Shown here: piece after piece, positions 16,788 through 24,898 of the stretch
Layout: each line of letters begins with the position of its first letter
How positions within the stretch are numbered: position 1 is the first letter of the stretch
Origin: Myxococcales bacterium
GTDB taxonomy: Bacteria; Myxococcota; Myxococcia; Myxococcales; JAJYLH01
DNA length: 46,844 nucleotides
Assembly: GCA_021787845.1 (NCBI GenBank)
Contig: JAJYLH010000046.1
Span: 1 to 46,844, forward strand
Direction: 5' to 3'
Translations under genes and position numbers: made by a program
Notes under the pieces: model-generated
Databases searched by the model: none
Told to the model about the DNA's origin: nothing
Seen by the model: only the letters and a program-made list of their open reading frames with translations

Positions 16788-17348
16788 CTAGTCTCCGTTC
16801 ACGAGCGAGTAGGTGGCGACCGTCAGCGAGACGTTGAGCGACTTGTCATCCCCCGAGATCCGCCGCACGTGCAGCTTCTCGACCCGGACCACGTGCGGGT
16901 TCTTCTCCACCTCGTTCAAGAGGTTCGTCAGCTTGTCCAGGGGCGTCGACGCAATCTGCACCTCGACCATCGACTCCTTCACCTTGCCGCGGGTCTGGTC
17001 GCCGCGGGGGTTCATCGACGCGATGGCGAGCCCCTGCTGCTCAGCGAGCTTCTGCAGGTCGGTCATCAGCGCCACCGGCGGGCCGGCGAGGCGGCTTTGC
17101 ACCTGTCGCCGCCGCTGCTCGTTGGCCGCGTAGCTCTGGGCATAGACCTGCACCTTCTCCAGGCTCCGCTCCTTGTCGGAGATGGCGTCCTCGCGGCGGG
17201 CGATCGAGGAGCGGATGGCGGCGACGGAGAGGGAGCCGACGAAGAGCACCATCGTGGCCGCGGCGGCGCCGAGCATCAGCCGCTCGCGCCGGGTGAGCTG
17301 CGCCAGGTAGCGGCTCGCGTCGGAAAAGAGCGCGCGCAGGCGGTCCAT
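16788..17348 (-). CDS. gspM: Type II secretion system protein M
   Basis: GspM is a bitopic inner-membrane protein that stabilises GspL and the assembly platform. This 186-residue protein has a cytosolic stub (residues 1-25), one membrane helix (LMLGAAAATMVLFVGSLSVAA) and a coiled-coil-like stretch (SSIARREDAISDKERSLEK). It ends in a ferredoxin-like periplasmic domain (VEVQIASTPLDKLTNLLNEV … VRVEKLHVRRI). It starts at the base right after the gspL stop codon and its own stop precedes the gspN start without a gap. Confidence 0.9.
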   Translation of the reverse strand: MDRLRALFSDASRYLAQLTRRERLMLGAAAATMVLFVGSLSVAAIRSSIARREDAISDKERSLEKVQVYAQSYAANEQRRRQVQSRLAGPPVALMTDLQKLAEQQGLAIASMNPRGDQTRGKVKESMVEVQIASTPLDKLTNLLNEVEKNPHVVRVEKLHVRRISGDDKSLNVSLTVATYSLVNGD

Positions 17349-18938
17349 CTAGCTGCCCTCCCGCTTCGACCCTTCGCACGAGTAGCGGGCGTCGAGTCGG
17401 AAATGGATGCGGTTGTCGCTCCCCTTCAGGAGGTCCCCCTTCTGGATGTCGCCGAAGCACTTGTGGCGCTGGAGGGCGCCGACCAGGTCGTCCACCGACT
17501 GGTAGCTCTTGGCGCTCCCCTTCAGGGTGACCCGGTCGTCGACCACGTCGAGGTCGTCGAGGATCGAATCGCTGCCCGGGGGGAAGGCGCCCGAGACCGC
17601 CTTGACGAGGTCGACGGCGCTCCACTTCGGTATCGCCGCTGCCGGTGAGCCCTGGCCCTTCAGCTTCCCGAGAGCGACGCGGTAGTCCGTCTCGCAGGTG
17701 CCGAGGATCCGCCGGGTCGTGGCGCAGAGGGCGTGGTCGAGCTGCGCCTCCCTCTGCGAGAGCGCGTGCAGGCGGGCCCAGGTCGACACGCCGAGGAGGA
17801 CCAAGAGGACCGCCGCCATCACGCCGATGGCGCCGAGCTTGGTCCGCCAGGCGACCTGGGCCTTGGCCGAGGCGTAGGCGCCCTTGCGGAAGTTCAAGCG
17901 GGAGGCGCGCGCCGCCTGGGTCGCCTGCAAGCCGAGCGAGAGCGCCAACGTTCCGGGCAAGAGCTCCTGGGGGGCGGGAAAGGCGTGCCCGCCTTGGAGC
18001 TCCAGCAAGGCGACGGAAAGGCCGAGCGTGTGGGCGAGGGTGCGGGGAAGGCCGCCCAGACGCGCGCCGCCGCCGCAGAGGACGAGCCGGGCCACCTTCT
18101 CCTTCGTGCGCGCGAAGTGGCCGGCGAAGGTGGACCGCAGCTCCCGGACGAGCATGCTGACCGCCCGCTCGAGGGCGGCGCCCGCCTCGGGACTCGAGGG
18201 TTCCTCCAGGGAGAGGGAGCGCTTCAGGTCCTCGGCGGTGCCGGGCTCCATCACCCCGGAGCCTTCCAGGGTGCGGGTGACGAGGCCGCCGCCGGTGGCG
18301 ATCGTTCGGCAGAAGCGCACCTGCCCGCCGCGGGTGATCAGCACGTTCGTGCGCTCGGCGCCGACGTCGACGAGCGCCTCGGTCTCCGGCTCCGGTGCGC
18401 CCGGCTCGCGCGTCGTCTCCTCCAGGTACCCGTTCGCCTGGAGGTTCGCGAGGGCGAGAGCGGAGAAGGTGACCACCGCCGGGTCGACGCCGACCTCGGA
18501 AAACAGGCTCAGGGTCCGCTCGAGGTCGTCCTTGCGGGCGACGGCGACGATGAGCTCGGTCCGGTCGCGGGTGCGGGAGACGACGTGGGAGTCGAACACC
18601 ACCTCGTCCAGGTCGAAGGGGATGAGCCCCTCGATCTCGAACTTGAGGGCCTGGTCGACCCGCCGCTGGTCGCCGAAGGGAAGGGTGATGAGGTGGGTGG
18701 CGACGAGCGCGGCCGGCAGCGCGCACACCACCGTGTCGGCCTTGAACCAGTCGTCCAGCGCGAGCGCCTTGAGGGGCGCGAGGGCCCGTTCGGCGTAGGT
18801 CTTCGGCTCCTCGCCCTCGCCCGCCGGCCCGAGCGCGAGCGCCCGGTAGTCGCGGATCACGTGGGAGCGGAACGACGCCTCCAGCGCCACGGCCTTCACC
18901 GCGCTCGCGCCCAGATCGATGCCGACGATCTTGTGCAT
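17349..18938 (-). CDS. gspL: Type II secretion system protein L (PilM-like ATPase-fold plus PilN-like part)
   Basis: GspL couples the GspE ATPase to the inner-membrane platform. Residues 1-370 form an actin-like (PilM-type) cytosolic domain with HKIVGIDLGASAVKAVAL at the start, DVGAERTNVLI and RTIATGGGLVT in the middle and LVLCGGGARLGGL late. One membrane helix follows (LGAIGVMAAVLLVLLGVSTWA, about 385-405), then a periplasmic PilN-like domain ending in the Cys-containing RLDARYSCEGS. At 529 residues it is a long GspL, typical of deltaproteobacteria. ATG 18938 has AAGGA 4 nt upstream. A 100-bp gap separates it from gspK. Confidence 0.92.
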   Translation of the reverse strand: MHKIVGIDLGASAVKAVALEASFRSHVIRDYRALALGPAGEGEEPKTYAERALAPLKALALDDWFKADTVVCALPAALVATHLITLPFGDQRRVDQALKFEIEGLIPFDLDEVVFDSHVVSRTRDRTELIVAVARKDDLERTLSLFSEVGVDPAVVTFSALALANLQANGYLEETTREPGAPEPETEALVDVGAERTNVLITRGGQVRFCRTIATGGGLVTRTLEGSGVMEPGTAEDLKRSLSLEEPSSPEAGAALERAVSMLVRELRSTFAGHFARTKEKVARLVLCGGGARLGGLPRTLAHTLGLSVALLELQGGHAFPAPQELLPGTLALSLGLQATQAARASRLNFRKGAYASAKAQVAWRTKLGAIGVMAAVLLVLLGVSTWARLHALSQREAQLDHALCATTRRILGTCETDYRVALGKLKGQGSPAAAIPKWSAVDLVKAVSGAFPPGSDSILDDLDVVDDRVTLKGSAKSYQSVDDLVGALQRHKCFGDIQKGDLLKGSDNRIHFRLDARYSCEGSKREGS

Positions 18939-19038
18939 GGCGTCCTTTTCGTCGAGAGCGCCGCCCCCTCACGGGTGCGGTACCGATAACCTCGAGCCCT
19001 GTCGTCCTGCGGCGCCGCTCGAGCCGTGCCGCGCCGCC

Positions 19039-20505
19039 CTAGCTCTCGTGCCAGTACAGGAGCTGTCCGAGACCGCTGTCGTAGCGCACCACCGCCGTCA
19101 GGGTCCGCTTGATCGTCCGGGCGCCGCTCTTGACCGAGCCGGTGGCGACGATCCGGAAGGTGGTGCTCTTGTCGCCCAGATACACGTTCTGCGCGCTGTT
19201 CAGCTTGATTTCCGGCTTCACCACGATGCCGTTGCCCTCGAGGATGGCGACGAAGGTGGGCACCGAGATGCCGATGAACGGGAACCGCTTGACGAGCTCG
19301 ATCTGCTGCATGATCAGCTTTAGGCGCATCGGGTCCTCGAGCAGCGGGTCGAGCGGGTTCGCAGCGGCGGTGCGGATGTCGGTGAGGAGCTGCTTCGGGT
19401 CGTCGGTGTTGATGTCGAGGGTCCCGTTGACGTCGGGGTAGACCGTCAGCCGGTCGCCGAAGGCCTGCATGAAGGCGTCGTTGACGCCATAGACCATGTG
19501 CAGCTCGCCCAGGGTGTCGAGCTTCGCGTTCTTCGCCTTGTAGGGCGGGTCGTAGCGCAGGTAGGGGGCGTTCTCGTCGCCGGTGCCGGTGATGAAGAGG
19601 TTCTGCGCCAGGGCGGTCGGCGCCTCGAGCACCGTCGGGTCGAGCTGGCTCTGCTGCTGGTCCGGGTCGATGAAGTCCTTGATGGCGACGATGGTGTCGT
19701 TGCGGCTGACCTGGTCGCCGTTCGCATCAGGCTCGTTGAAGATGAAGTCGTACTTGCGCGGGTCCATCATCGCGTGGAGCTGGAGGAAGGTCGCCTGCGG
19801 CCCTCCGCCGAGGGAGTACTGGAGCCGCTGGACGTTGATCTTCTGGTCCTCGTCGGTGATCTGCGCGCCGAAGTCGCCGCCGAAGTCGCCGAAGTTCGCC
19901 TGGACGGGCTTGCCCTTGTCGTCGGGTCCGACCTGCGCGTCGGCGAAAGCCTCCTGCGCCTTCTGGTACGCCTTGCTCCCAGGGAGGGGCTCGGCCGCCA
20001 TGAAGCCGGCGAGGAGGGTGCCGGAGTCGAGCTTGCCCCCCGGCAGCGCTTCCCAGAGGCGGATGGAAGGCATGGCCCCGCCGGTCCCCATGCCGCCGAT
20101 GGCGCCTTGCATCACGCTCTGCACCATGGTCGGGTCGATGCCGGCGCTCTGGGCCATCTGCATCAGGGAGTCGAGACCGCTGCCGCCCCCCGCCGCCTGG
20201 ACGGTCTGCATCAAGCCGCCCAGCCCCTGGCCGGCCGCGTTGGAGACCTGGTCGAGCTGGTACTGGAAGTGGAGGAGCAAGCGGGCGAAGCTCATCGCGC
20301 TCATCGCGAGCGAGCGCGCGCGCAACGAGTCGCGGCTCTCCACCGCCAGCTCGAAGTTGACCCGGGCGGAGTAGGTGAAGTCGAGGGCGATCGCCGTGAG
20401 GATGGCGACGGTGGTCAAGACGAACAGGAGCGCCACCCCTGGCCCGGAGCGGTCCTGCCGGCAGGCGAGAGCGCAGCGCTTTTTCGGCCGGGCGACGAGC
20501 TGCAT
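19039..20505 (-). CDS. gspK: Type II secretion system minor pseudopilin K
   Basis: GspK sits at the tip of the pseudopilus in the GspI-J-K complex. This 488-residue protein has the degenerate prepilin signal expected for GspK (SGPGVALLFVLTTVAILTAI, no Phe-Thr-Leu-Ile-Glu) and a following DFTYSARVNFELA helix. It then has the large alpha-domain insertion and a GspK core (QLLTDIRTAAANPLDPL, PVTFVAILEGNG-like end). A Gly/Met/Gln-rich stretch (residues about 85-150) is unusually long. Its ATG at 20505 overlaps the gspJ stop (TGATG). Confidence 0.92.
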   Translation of the reverse strand: MQLVARPKKRCALACRQDRSGPGVALLFVLTTVAILTAIALDFTYSARVNFELAVESRDSLRARSLAMSAMSFARLLLHFQYQLDQVSNAAGQGLGGLMQTVQAAGGGSGLDSLMQMAQSAGIDPTMVQSVMQGAIGGMGTGGAMPSIRLWEALPGGKLDSGTLLAGFMAAEPLPGSKAYQKAQEAFADAQVGPDDKGKPVQANFGDFGGDFGAQITDEDQKINVQRLQYSLGGGPQATFLQLHAMMDPRKYDFIFNEPDANGDQVSRNDTIVAIKDFIDPDQQQSQLDPTVLEAPTALAQNLFITGTGDENAPYLRYDPPYKAKNAKLDTLGELHMVYGVNDAFMQAFGDRLTVYPDVNGTLDINTDDPKQLLTDIRTAAANPLDPLLEDPMRLKLIMQQIELVKRFPFIGISVPTFVAILEGNGIVVKPEIKLNSAQNVYLGDKSTTFRIVATGSVKSGARTIKRTLTAVVRYDSGLGQLLYWHES

Positions 20506-21305
20506 CAGAAGTCCAGGCTCTTCGTGAGCATGATTTGGGTCTGGGTGGAAATCTTCCGGTCGTCTCCGTTCTCGTCCTTGTACTTCAAGGTGATTTTGAC
20601 GCGGTCGGGGAGGACGCCGTCGTGCTCCGGCTTGTTCGTGTCCCACTCGTCGACCCAGTCGTCCTGCTTCTGGTCCCAGTACTTGAAATCGAGGCCGCGG
20701 ACGTTCTCGCACAGCACCTGGCGGCGGCCCTTGCGCATCGCGTCCTCGTCGATGATGGGATTGGTCCGCCGGTAGAGGTCCTGGTAGTCGTGGTCGGGGT
20801 CCTGGCGCAGGAAGTACTTGAGCACCACCTCGTCGCTGGTCTTCTCGTCGGGGCGGAACCGTTCGTTCGCGAGCGCGGTGAAGGTGAGCTGGTCGTTGTC
20901 GCCGTCGTCCTCGCCCTTGAAGCGGGTGGGGCGCTGCTGGTAGCGCGACCGGTCGAAGTGCTCGGAGACGAAAGCCTCGGAGATCTCCAGCGCCATCCGG
21001 TCCATCGCCGCGCGAATCTGCTGGTAGCGGTTGTCCTCTTTCTCCGTGGCCTGCTTCTGGCGGTAGGCCTGCTCGAAGGAGCCGAAGACCAGCGTTCCCA
21101 TCAGCGCCAGGATCATCCCGGCGATCATCACCTCGATCAGCGTGAAGCCGCGGAGGACGCTGGGCGTGCGCGTCGAGGGCGGCTCTTGCCGACAACCCGA
21201 ACCGTAGGATGGGTGAAGCGGAGCGCAGCCCATCAACGACGGCCCGGATGATGGGCTCCGCTGCGCTCCACCCATCGTACGAGTCTCAGGGCCGCGGCGG
21301 GTCAT
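20505..21305 (-). CDS. gspJ: Type II secretion system minor pseudopilin J, with a repeat inside its leader
   Basis: GspJ is a tip pseudopilin. The mature protein begins after Gly53 in VLRG-FTLIEVMIAGMILALMG. A globular domain follows, ending ISTQTQIMLTKSLDF. ATG 21305 overlaps the gspI stop (ATGA), the usual coupling in this operon, which gives a 53-residue leader instead of the common 5-15. Residues 9-34 of that leader (MGGAQRSPSSGPSLMGCAPL is part) are encoded by a dispersed 77-bp palindrome. No ATG, GTG or TTG exists in frame between the palindrome and the cleavage site, so translation must begin before or within the repeat (an ATG inside it gives a 29-residue leader). The family call is firm; the start is inferred. 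Confidence 0.9.
   Translation of the reverse strand: MTRRGPETRTMGGAQRSPSSGPSLMGCAPLHPSYGSGCRQEPPSTRTPSVLRGFTLIEVMIAGMILALMGTLVFGSFEQAYRQKQATEKEDNRYQQIRAAMDRMALEISEAFVSEHFDRSRYQQRPTRFKGEDDGDNDQLTFTALANERFRPDEKTSDEVVLKYFLRQDPDHDYQDLYRRTNPIIDEDAMRKGRRQVLCENVRGLDFKYWDQKQDDWVDEWDTNKPEHDGVLPDRVKITLKYKDENGDDRKISTQTQIMLTKSLDF
21204..21280. repeat. Family C palindrome (GTAGGATGGGT type), copy 1, inside gspJ
   Basis: GTAGGATGGGTGAAGCGGAG on the left pairs with CTCCACCCATCGTAC at the right end, and the inner parts also pair (GCAGCCCATC with GATGGGCTCC, loosely). A second, more symmetrical copy is at 35384-35461 and a half copy at 46415-46436. It contains no stop in the gspJ frame. Confidence 0.85.
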
Positions 21306-22027
21306 GGCAACCTCATCTGCGGCGAGAAGCCGTTGAGCCGTCCGGAGAGGCCCGGCGCGATGCGGTTGAGCTGCTGCTGGATGTTCGGCGTCATCGCGCC
21401 CGGCGTCAGCCCGGAGGTGGTGGTCGAGCCGGTGCTGTTCGCGAGGATGATCATGTCCTGGACCACGTCGAACGACTCCGTCTCGCCGCCGACCTTCCAG
21501 TAGACGGTCAGCTTCACCTCCCGCACCGACTGCTTGATGGTCTCGCTCATCGCCTGGATCTGGGTGTCGATGACCCCCGACAGGGCTCCGCCGGCGGCGA
21601 GCGGGTTCGACATGCCTTGTGGCAGCGGTGCCGGAGAGTCGCCCGAGACCGAGCTCTGATCTCCGGTCGGAAGGCCCATCTGCGCGCTGATGAACTGCGT
21701 CACCTGGTCCGGGTTGACTTCGAAGTTCGGCTTGATGATGAGCGCCTTCCAGGTGTAGTCCGGCCACCCCTCGTCGGAGAAGTCGCCGTCGTACTCCTTG
21801 GAGAAATCGCTCAAGCCGTCCTTGTGCATCTTGTGTTCTATGTCCAGAAGCTTTCCGCGGGCGAGCTGGACCGCGATGGAGAGGCTCTTCGAGTAGGCCT
21901 CCATCCGCACGGCGCCGCCGTTGATGTCGCCGATGGCCAAAAGCGCGATCGCCAGGATGCCGAGCGAAACGATCACCTCGAGGAGGGTGAAACCGCGGCT
22001 GGCGCGGGCTCGGTGGAGGCGCTTCAT
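21302..22027 (-). CDS. gspI: Type II secretion system minor pseudopilin I (long form)
   Basis: The short leader MKRLHRARASRG is cleaved before FTLLEVIVSLGILAIALLAI, a canonical class III signal with Glu at +5. GspI nucleates the pseudopilus tip with J and K. At 241 residues it is about twice the usual 120-130. The extra part (residues about 105-170, a Gly/Ser/Pro-rich stretch including SVSGDSPAPLPQGMSN) and the tail (TSGLTPGAMTPNIQQQLNRI) have no obvious counterpart in the family. Start ATG 22027 overlaps the gspH stop (TGATG). Confidence 0.88.
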   Translation of the reverse strand: MKRLHRARASRGFTLLEVIVSLGILAIALLAIGDINGGAVRMEAYSKSLSIAVQLARGKLLDIEHKMHKDGLSDFSKEYDGDFSDEGWPDYTWKALIIKPNFEVNPDQVTQFISAQMGLPTGDQSSVSGDSPAPLPQGMSNPLAAGGALSGVIDTQIQAMSETIKQSVREVKLTVYWKVGGETESFDVVQDMIILANSTGSTTTSGLTPGAMTPNIQQQLNRIAPGLSGRLNGFSPQMRLP

Positions 22028-22884
22028 CAGAAGTCCTCCTCGTCGCTCGAGTCCTGGTCGGGAATGTCTTCCTTGTCGCCGACGACCTTGATTTCTCCCG
22101 AGAGCGGGTAGACGTGAATCGAGTACCAGTCGTCCTCGCCGTGGTGCAGCTCGATGTTCGCGAGCTCGGTCTCGCCGGAAGGGAAGAAGTAGAGGTAGGC
22201 CTTCCCTTTGTCGTACTTTTCGGTCTGGTGCGCGACCCAGATGTCACCGAAGTCGATGCCCTTGAGCTTCTGGACCGGCAGCACCGGGGAGGGCTTGAAC
22301 GCTGTCTTCTCTTGGAGTCGCTTGCGCTCCTGGGCCGCCTCGTCGGACTGCGAGACGTCGAAGTCGTCCGAGTCGGCCTGGTCCATCTCCTGGTTGCGCG
22401 AGCCCTCTTTCTGGATGGTCGCGTCGCCCTTGGTGCACTCGACGTAGTAGCTGTTGTCCGGCTGCGACTGGCCCTTGCCGGCGGCGGTGCAGTCCTTGAT
22501 GCAGAAGACCATCCGGCAGGTCTCGTCGGCCACCGCCGCGTGCCCGCGGGTCGCCCGGATGTTCGAGGCGAGCGCGCTCACCTCCTGCCGGGCCTTGATG
22601 CCGACCACGCTCTCCAGCGTCGGAATCGCGATGCCGATCAACAGCACCATCACCAGGAGGACGACGCCGATTTCGATGAGCGTGAAGCCGCGAGGCGGTC
22701 GGCCCGGGCCTGCGGCGATCGGACCGATCGGTCCGATCCGACCGATCGGTCTGATCGGCCTGACTTGGCTTGGCGGCCACGGCACGGCGAAGGAGAAAAG
22801 AACGCGCGGCCGCCGGCGCGAAGCCGATTCTCGCCGGCTCGTGCCCTGCCCTCGACGTTCCATCTGGCGCTGGCCGGCCGTCAC
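22027..22884 (-). CDS. gspH: Type II secretion system minor pseudopilin H, with a repeat inside its leader
   Basis: GspH connects the tip to the shaft. The mature protein starts at FTLIEIGVVLLVMVLLIGIA after Gly66 and ends with a globular domain. Residues 140-180 include an acidic DQADSDDFDVSQSDEAAQER stretch. No start codon in this frame lies close to the cleavage site. The best start is GTG 22884, 13 nt after the gspG stop, with GAGG 10 nt upstream; ATG 22863 is an alternative. This gives a 66-residue leader whose residues 42-56 (RPIRPIGRIGPIGPI) are encoded by the 9-bp palindromic array. The family call is firm; start and leader are inferred. Confidence 0.85.
   Translation of the reverse strand: MTAGQRQMERRGQGTSRRESASRRRPRVLFSFAVPWPPSQVRPIRPIGRIGPIGPIAAGPGRPPRGFTLIEIGVVLLVMVLLIGIAIPTLESVVGIKARQEVSALASNIRATRGHAAVADETCRMVFCIKDCTAAGKGQSQPDNSYYVECTKGDATIQKEGSRNQEMDQADSDDFDVSQSDEAAQERKRLQEKTAFKPSPVLPVQKLKGIDFGDIWVAHQTEKYDKGKAYLYFFPSGETELANIELHHGEDDWYSIHVYPLSGEIKVVGDKEDIPDQDSSDEEDF
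22717..22761. repeat. 9-bp palindromic array, locus 4, inside gspH
   Basis: Five tandem units (GATCGGACC, GATCGGTCC, GATCCGACC, GATCGGTCT, GATCGGCCT). The 9-bp unit keeps the reading frame open on the gspH strand and encodes a Gly-Pro-Ile/Gly-Arg-Ile repeat. Confidence 0.85.
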
Positions 22885-22896
22885 CGCGAGAGTGCC

Positions 22897-23319
22897 TCAG
22901 TTCCCCTGGTTCCCGTTGCCGTTGGCGCTCTTGTCGCTCGAGTCGACGACGATGTCGTCACCGCCTCCCTGCGCGCCGTCGGGGCCATACGAGATGACCT
23001 GGTACGCGTTGTCACCGTTCTTGACGTACACGTACGGATGCTTCCAGGGGTCCTTGTGAATGTCGCGGATCTCCGCCGGCACCAGTTGATCGAGGCTGTC
23101 GGGGAGGTTTCCGTGCTTGATGTTGTACATGTCGACTGCGTTGGCGATGTTCCTGCAATCGAGCGTGGCGCTCTTGATCTTCGCGTCCTTGAGATTGCCG
23201 ACCACGTTGATGCCGATGAGCGTGGCCATCATCCCGAGAATCACCAGCACGACCATGATCTCGATGAGGGTCATGCCGCGTTGGGCGCGGCGGGCCTTGC
23301 GGCGAGCTGTCGTCTTCAT
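22897..23319 (-). CDS. gspG: Type II secretion system major pseudopilin G
   Basis: GspG forms the shaft of the pseudopilus. The leader MKTTARRKARRAQRG is followed by MTLIEIMVVLVILGMMATLI with the essential Glu at +5; position +1 is Met rather than Phe. The body carries the family pattern ALDMYN-like (AVDMYNIKHGNLPDSLDQL), PWKHPYVY and the C-terminal calcium-binding loop region (ISYGPDGAQGGGDDIVV). The protein is 140 residues. The start at 23319 has GGGAG 5 nt upstream and overlaps the stop of the small membrane protein gene (ATGA). It ends 13 nt before gspH. Confidence 0.95.
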   Translation of the reverse strand: MKTTARRKARRAQRGMTLIEIMVVLVILGMMATLIGINVVGNLKDAKIKSATLDCRNIANAVDMYNIKHGNLPDSLDQLVPAEIRDIHKDPWKHPYVYVKNGDNAYQVISYGPDGAQGGGDDIVVDSSDKSANGNGNQGN

Positions 23320-23594
23320 GTCCACTCCCGACGGGCGCCTGCGCCCGCATGCGAATGTTCGTTGCCCCCGTCTCGGCTCCGGCGCGACCGGCGCGCCTCC
23401 AGGAGCAACACCGCTCCCGGAAGGCTCGCCAGCACGAGACCGCTCGTTCGCAGGGCCGCCGACAGCCCCGTCTCCGGGTAGAACCCGCCGACGTGCACCA
23501 GCATTGCTCCCAGCGCGACCGGCGCGCCGAGGCTGACCGTCCATCCCAGGAGGGCGGCCGGGCGCAGGGCGAAGCGTTTGGTGAGAAGGCGCAT
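23316..23594 (-). CDS. Small two-helix membrane protein inside the T2SS operon
   Basis: I do not recognise this 92-residue protein. It starts 7 nt after the gspF stop and its stop overlaps the gspG start as ATGA, so it is embedded in the operon and probably translated. Two hydrophobic helices are visible: residues about 12-35 (AALLGWTVSLGAPVALGAML) and about 49-66 (TSGLVLASLPGAVLLLEA). The tail is basic (ARRSRRSRDGG) and then polar. No catalytic motif or prepilin signal is present. It is not one of the named Gsp components; a platform accessory is possible. Confidence 0.65.
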   Translation of the reverse strand: MRLLTKRFALRPAALLGWTVSLGAPVALGAMLVHVGGFYPETGLSAALRTSGLVLASLPGAVLLLEARRSRRSRDGGNEHSHAGAGARREWT

Positions 23595-23601
23595 CAGCGA
23601 G

Positions 23602-24831
23602 CTACCCCTGGGCGAAGGTGTTCATCTGCAGAATCGGCAGGAGAATCGAAATCACGATGAACGCGACCGTGCCGCCCATCAGGACGATCATCACCGGCTC
23701 CAGGAGGCTGGTCAGAGCGCCCACTCGCGATTCGACCTGGGTGTCGTAGGTGTCCGCCACCTTCTTCAGCATCTCCTCGATCTGGCCGGAGCGTTCGCCA
23801 ACGGCGATCATGTGACAGACCATCGGCGGAAACTCCCCGGAGCGCTTCAGGGGACCGGAAATGGTCTCGCCCTCCCGGATGGAGTCGCGCGCCTTCTCGA
23901 TGACGCCCTGCAGAATCACGTTGCCCACGATGTTGCGAACGATGTCCATCGCGGTCAGCAGCGGGACGCCGCTGGAGAGGAGCGTGGAGAGCGTGCGTGA
24001 AAAACGGCTCATCGCCACCAGCCGGGAGAGGTGGCCGAAAATCGGTAGCCGCAACTGAAGGCTGTCGGCCTTGATGCGCCCCGCCGGCGTCCTGAGGTAC
24101 GCGCGCAGGCCGAGCACCGTCGCGACGACCATCCCCAGCGCCAGGTACCAGTCGTGACGCGCGAAGTTCGCCACCGCAATCAAGATGCGGGTGTAGATGG
24201 GCAGGACGACGTTCATGTCTTTGAAGATCTGAGTGACCTTCGGAATGACGACGGTGAAGAGGATGCCGACGATGATCGCCGAGACGACCACCATCACCGC
24301 CGGGTAGGCGAGGGCACCGATGACCTTGTTGCGCAGCTTCGCCTGGCTCTCGGTGAAGTCGGCGAGGCGGGTGAGCACGATGTCCAGAGCGCCCGAGCTC
24401 TCGCCGGCGCGAATCATGTTGACATAGAGGTTCGAGAAGACCTTCTGGTGATCGTTGAGCGCGTCGGCGAGGCTCGCGCCTTCGTTCACCCGCTGCTTGA
24501 CCTGGCTGATGATGCGGCGCAGGCGCGGGTGCTCGATCTGATCGACCAGCGCCGTCAGCCCCTCGACCAGCGGGATGCCCGCGCCGATGAGCGTCGCGAG
24601 CTGCCGGGTCATGATGGCGATGTCGCCCGACCCGACCCGGCGGTTGAAGAACTGCTTGCCCTCCGCCTCGCCGGTCTTGCCCTTCGCGGCGCCGCCAGAG
24701 AGCGCCACGTTTGTCAGGAAGACGCCTTCCTTGCGCAAGGTCGACCGCAGGGCCTTGTGGGAGTCCGCCTCCCGCATGCCCTTGATCGGCTTGCCCTTCT
24801 CGCTCAGCCCCTGGAATTCGTAGAGCGCCAT
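23602..24831 (-). CDS. gspF: Type II secretion system inner-membrane platform protein F
   Basis: GspF is the polytopic core of the assembly platform and transmits GspE motion to the pseudopilus. This 409-residue protein has the usual N-terminal tag (ALYEFQGLSEKGKPIKG) and two cytosolic F domains (TRQLATLIGAGIPLVEGLTA; SRFSRTLSTLLSSGVPLLTA). Each ends at a membrane helix (MVVVSAIIVGILFTVVIPKV, then the last helix FIVISILLPILQMNTF). The internal repeat of the two domains is clear. A 182-bp gap with a palindromic repeat separates it from gspE upstream. Confidence 0.96.
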   Translation of the reverse strand: MALYEFQGLSEKGKPIKGMREADSHKALRSTLRKEGVFLTNVALSGGAAKGKTGEAEGKQFFNRRVGSGDIAIMTRQLATLIGAGIPLVEGLTALVDQIEHPRLRRIISQVKQRVNEGASLADALNDHQKVFSNLYVNMIRAGESSGALDIVLTRLADFTESQAKLRNKVIGALAYPAVMVVVSAIIVGILFTVVIPKVTQIFKDMNVVLPIYTRILIAVANFARHDWYLALGMVVATVLGLRAYLRTPAGRIKADSLQLRLPIFGHLSRLVAMSRFSRTLSTLLSSGVPLLTAMDIVRNIVGNVILQGVIEKARDSIREGETISGPLKRSGEFPPMVCHMIAVGERSGQIEEMLKKVADTYDTQVESRVGALTSLLEPVMIVLMGGTVAFIVISILLPILQMNTFAQG

Positions 24832-24898
24832 TCAGCTCCTTGGGTTGCCACACCTCTCACGGTCAGACCCCGATCCGTTCGACCGGCCGCCCGCAAAA

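Noticed and set aside
22244-22780. Separate small minus-strand gene upstream of gspH (starting MAAKPSQADQTDRSD)
   Set aside because: It is a different frame of the 9-bp array and of gspH, and its Arg-rich composition is that of a shadow frame.
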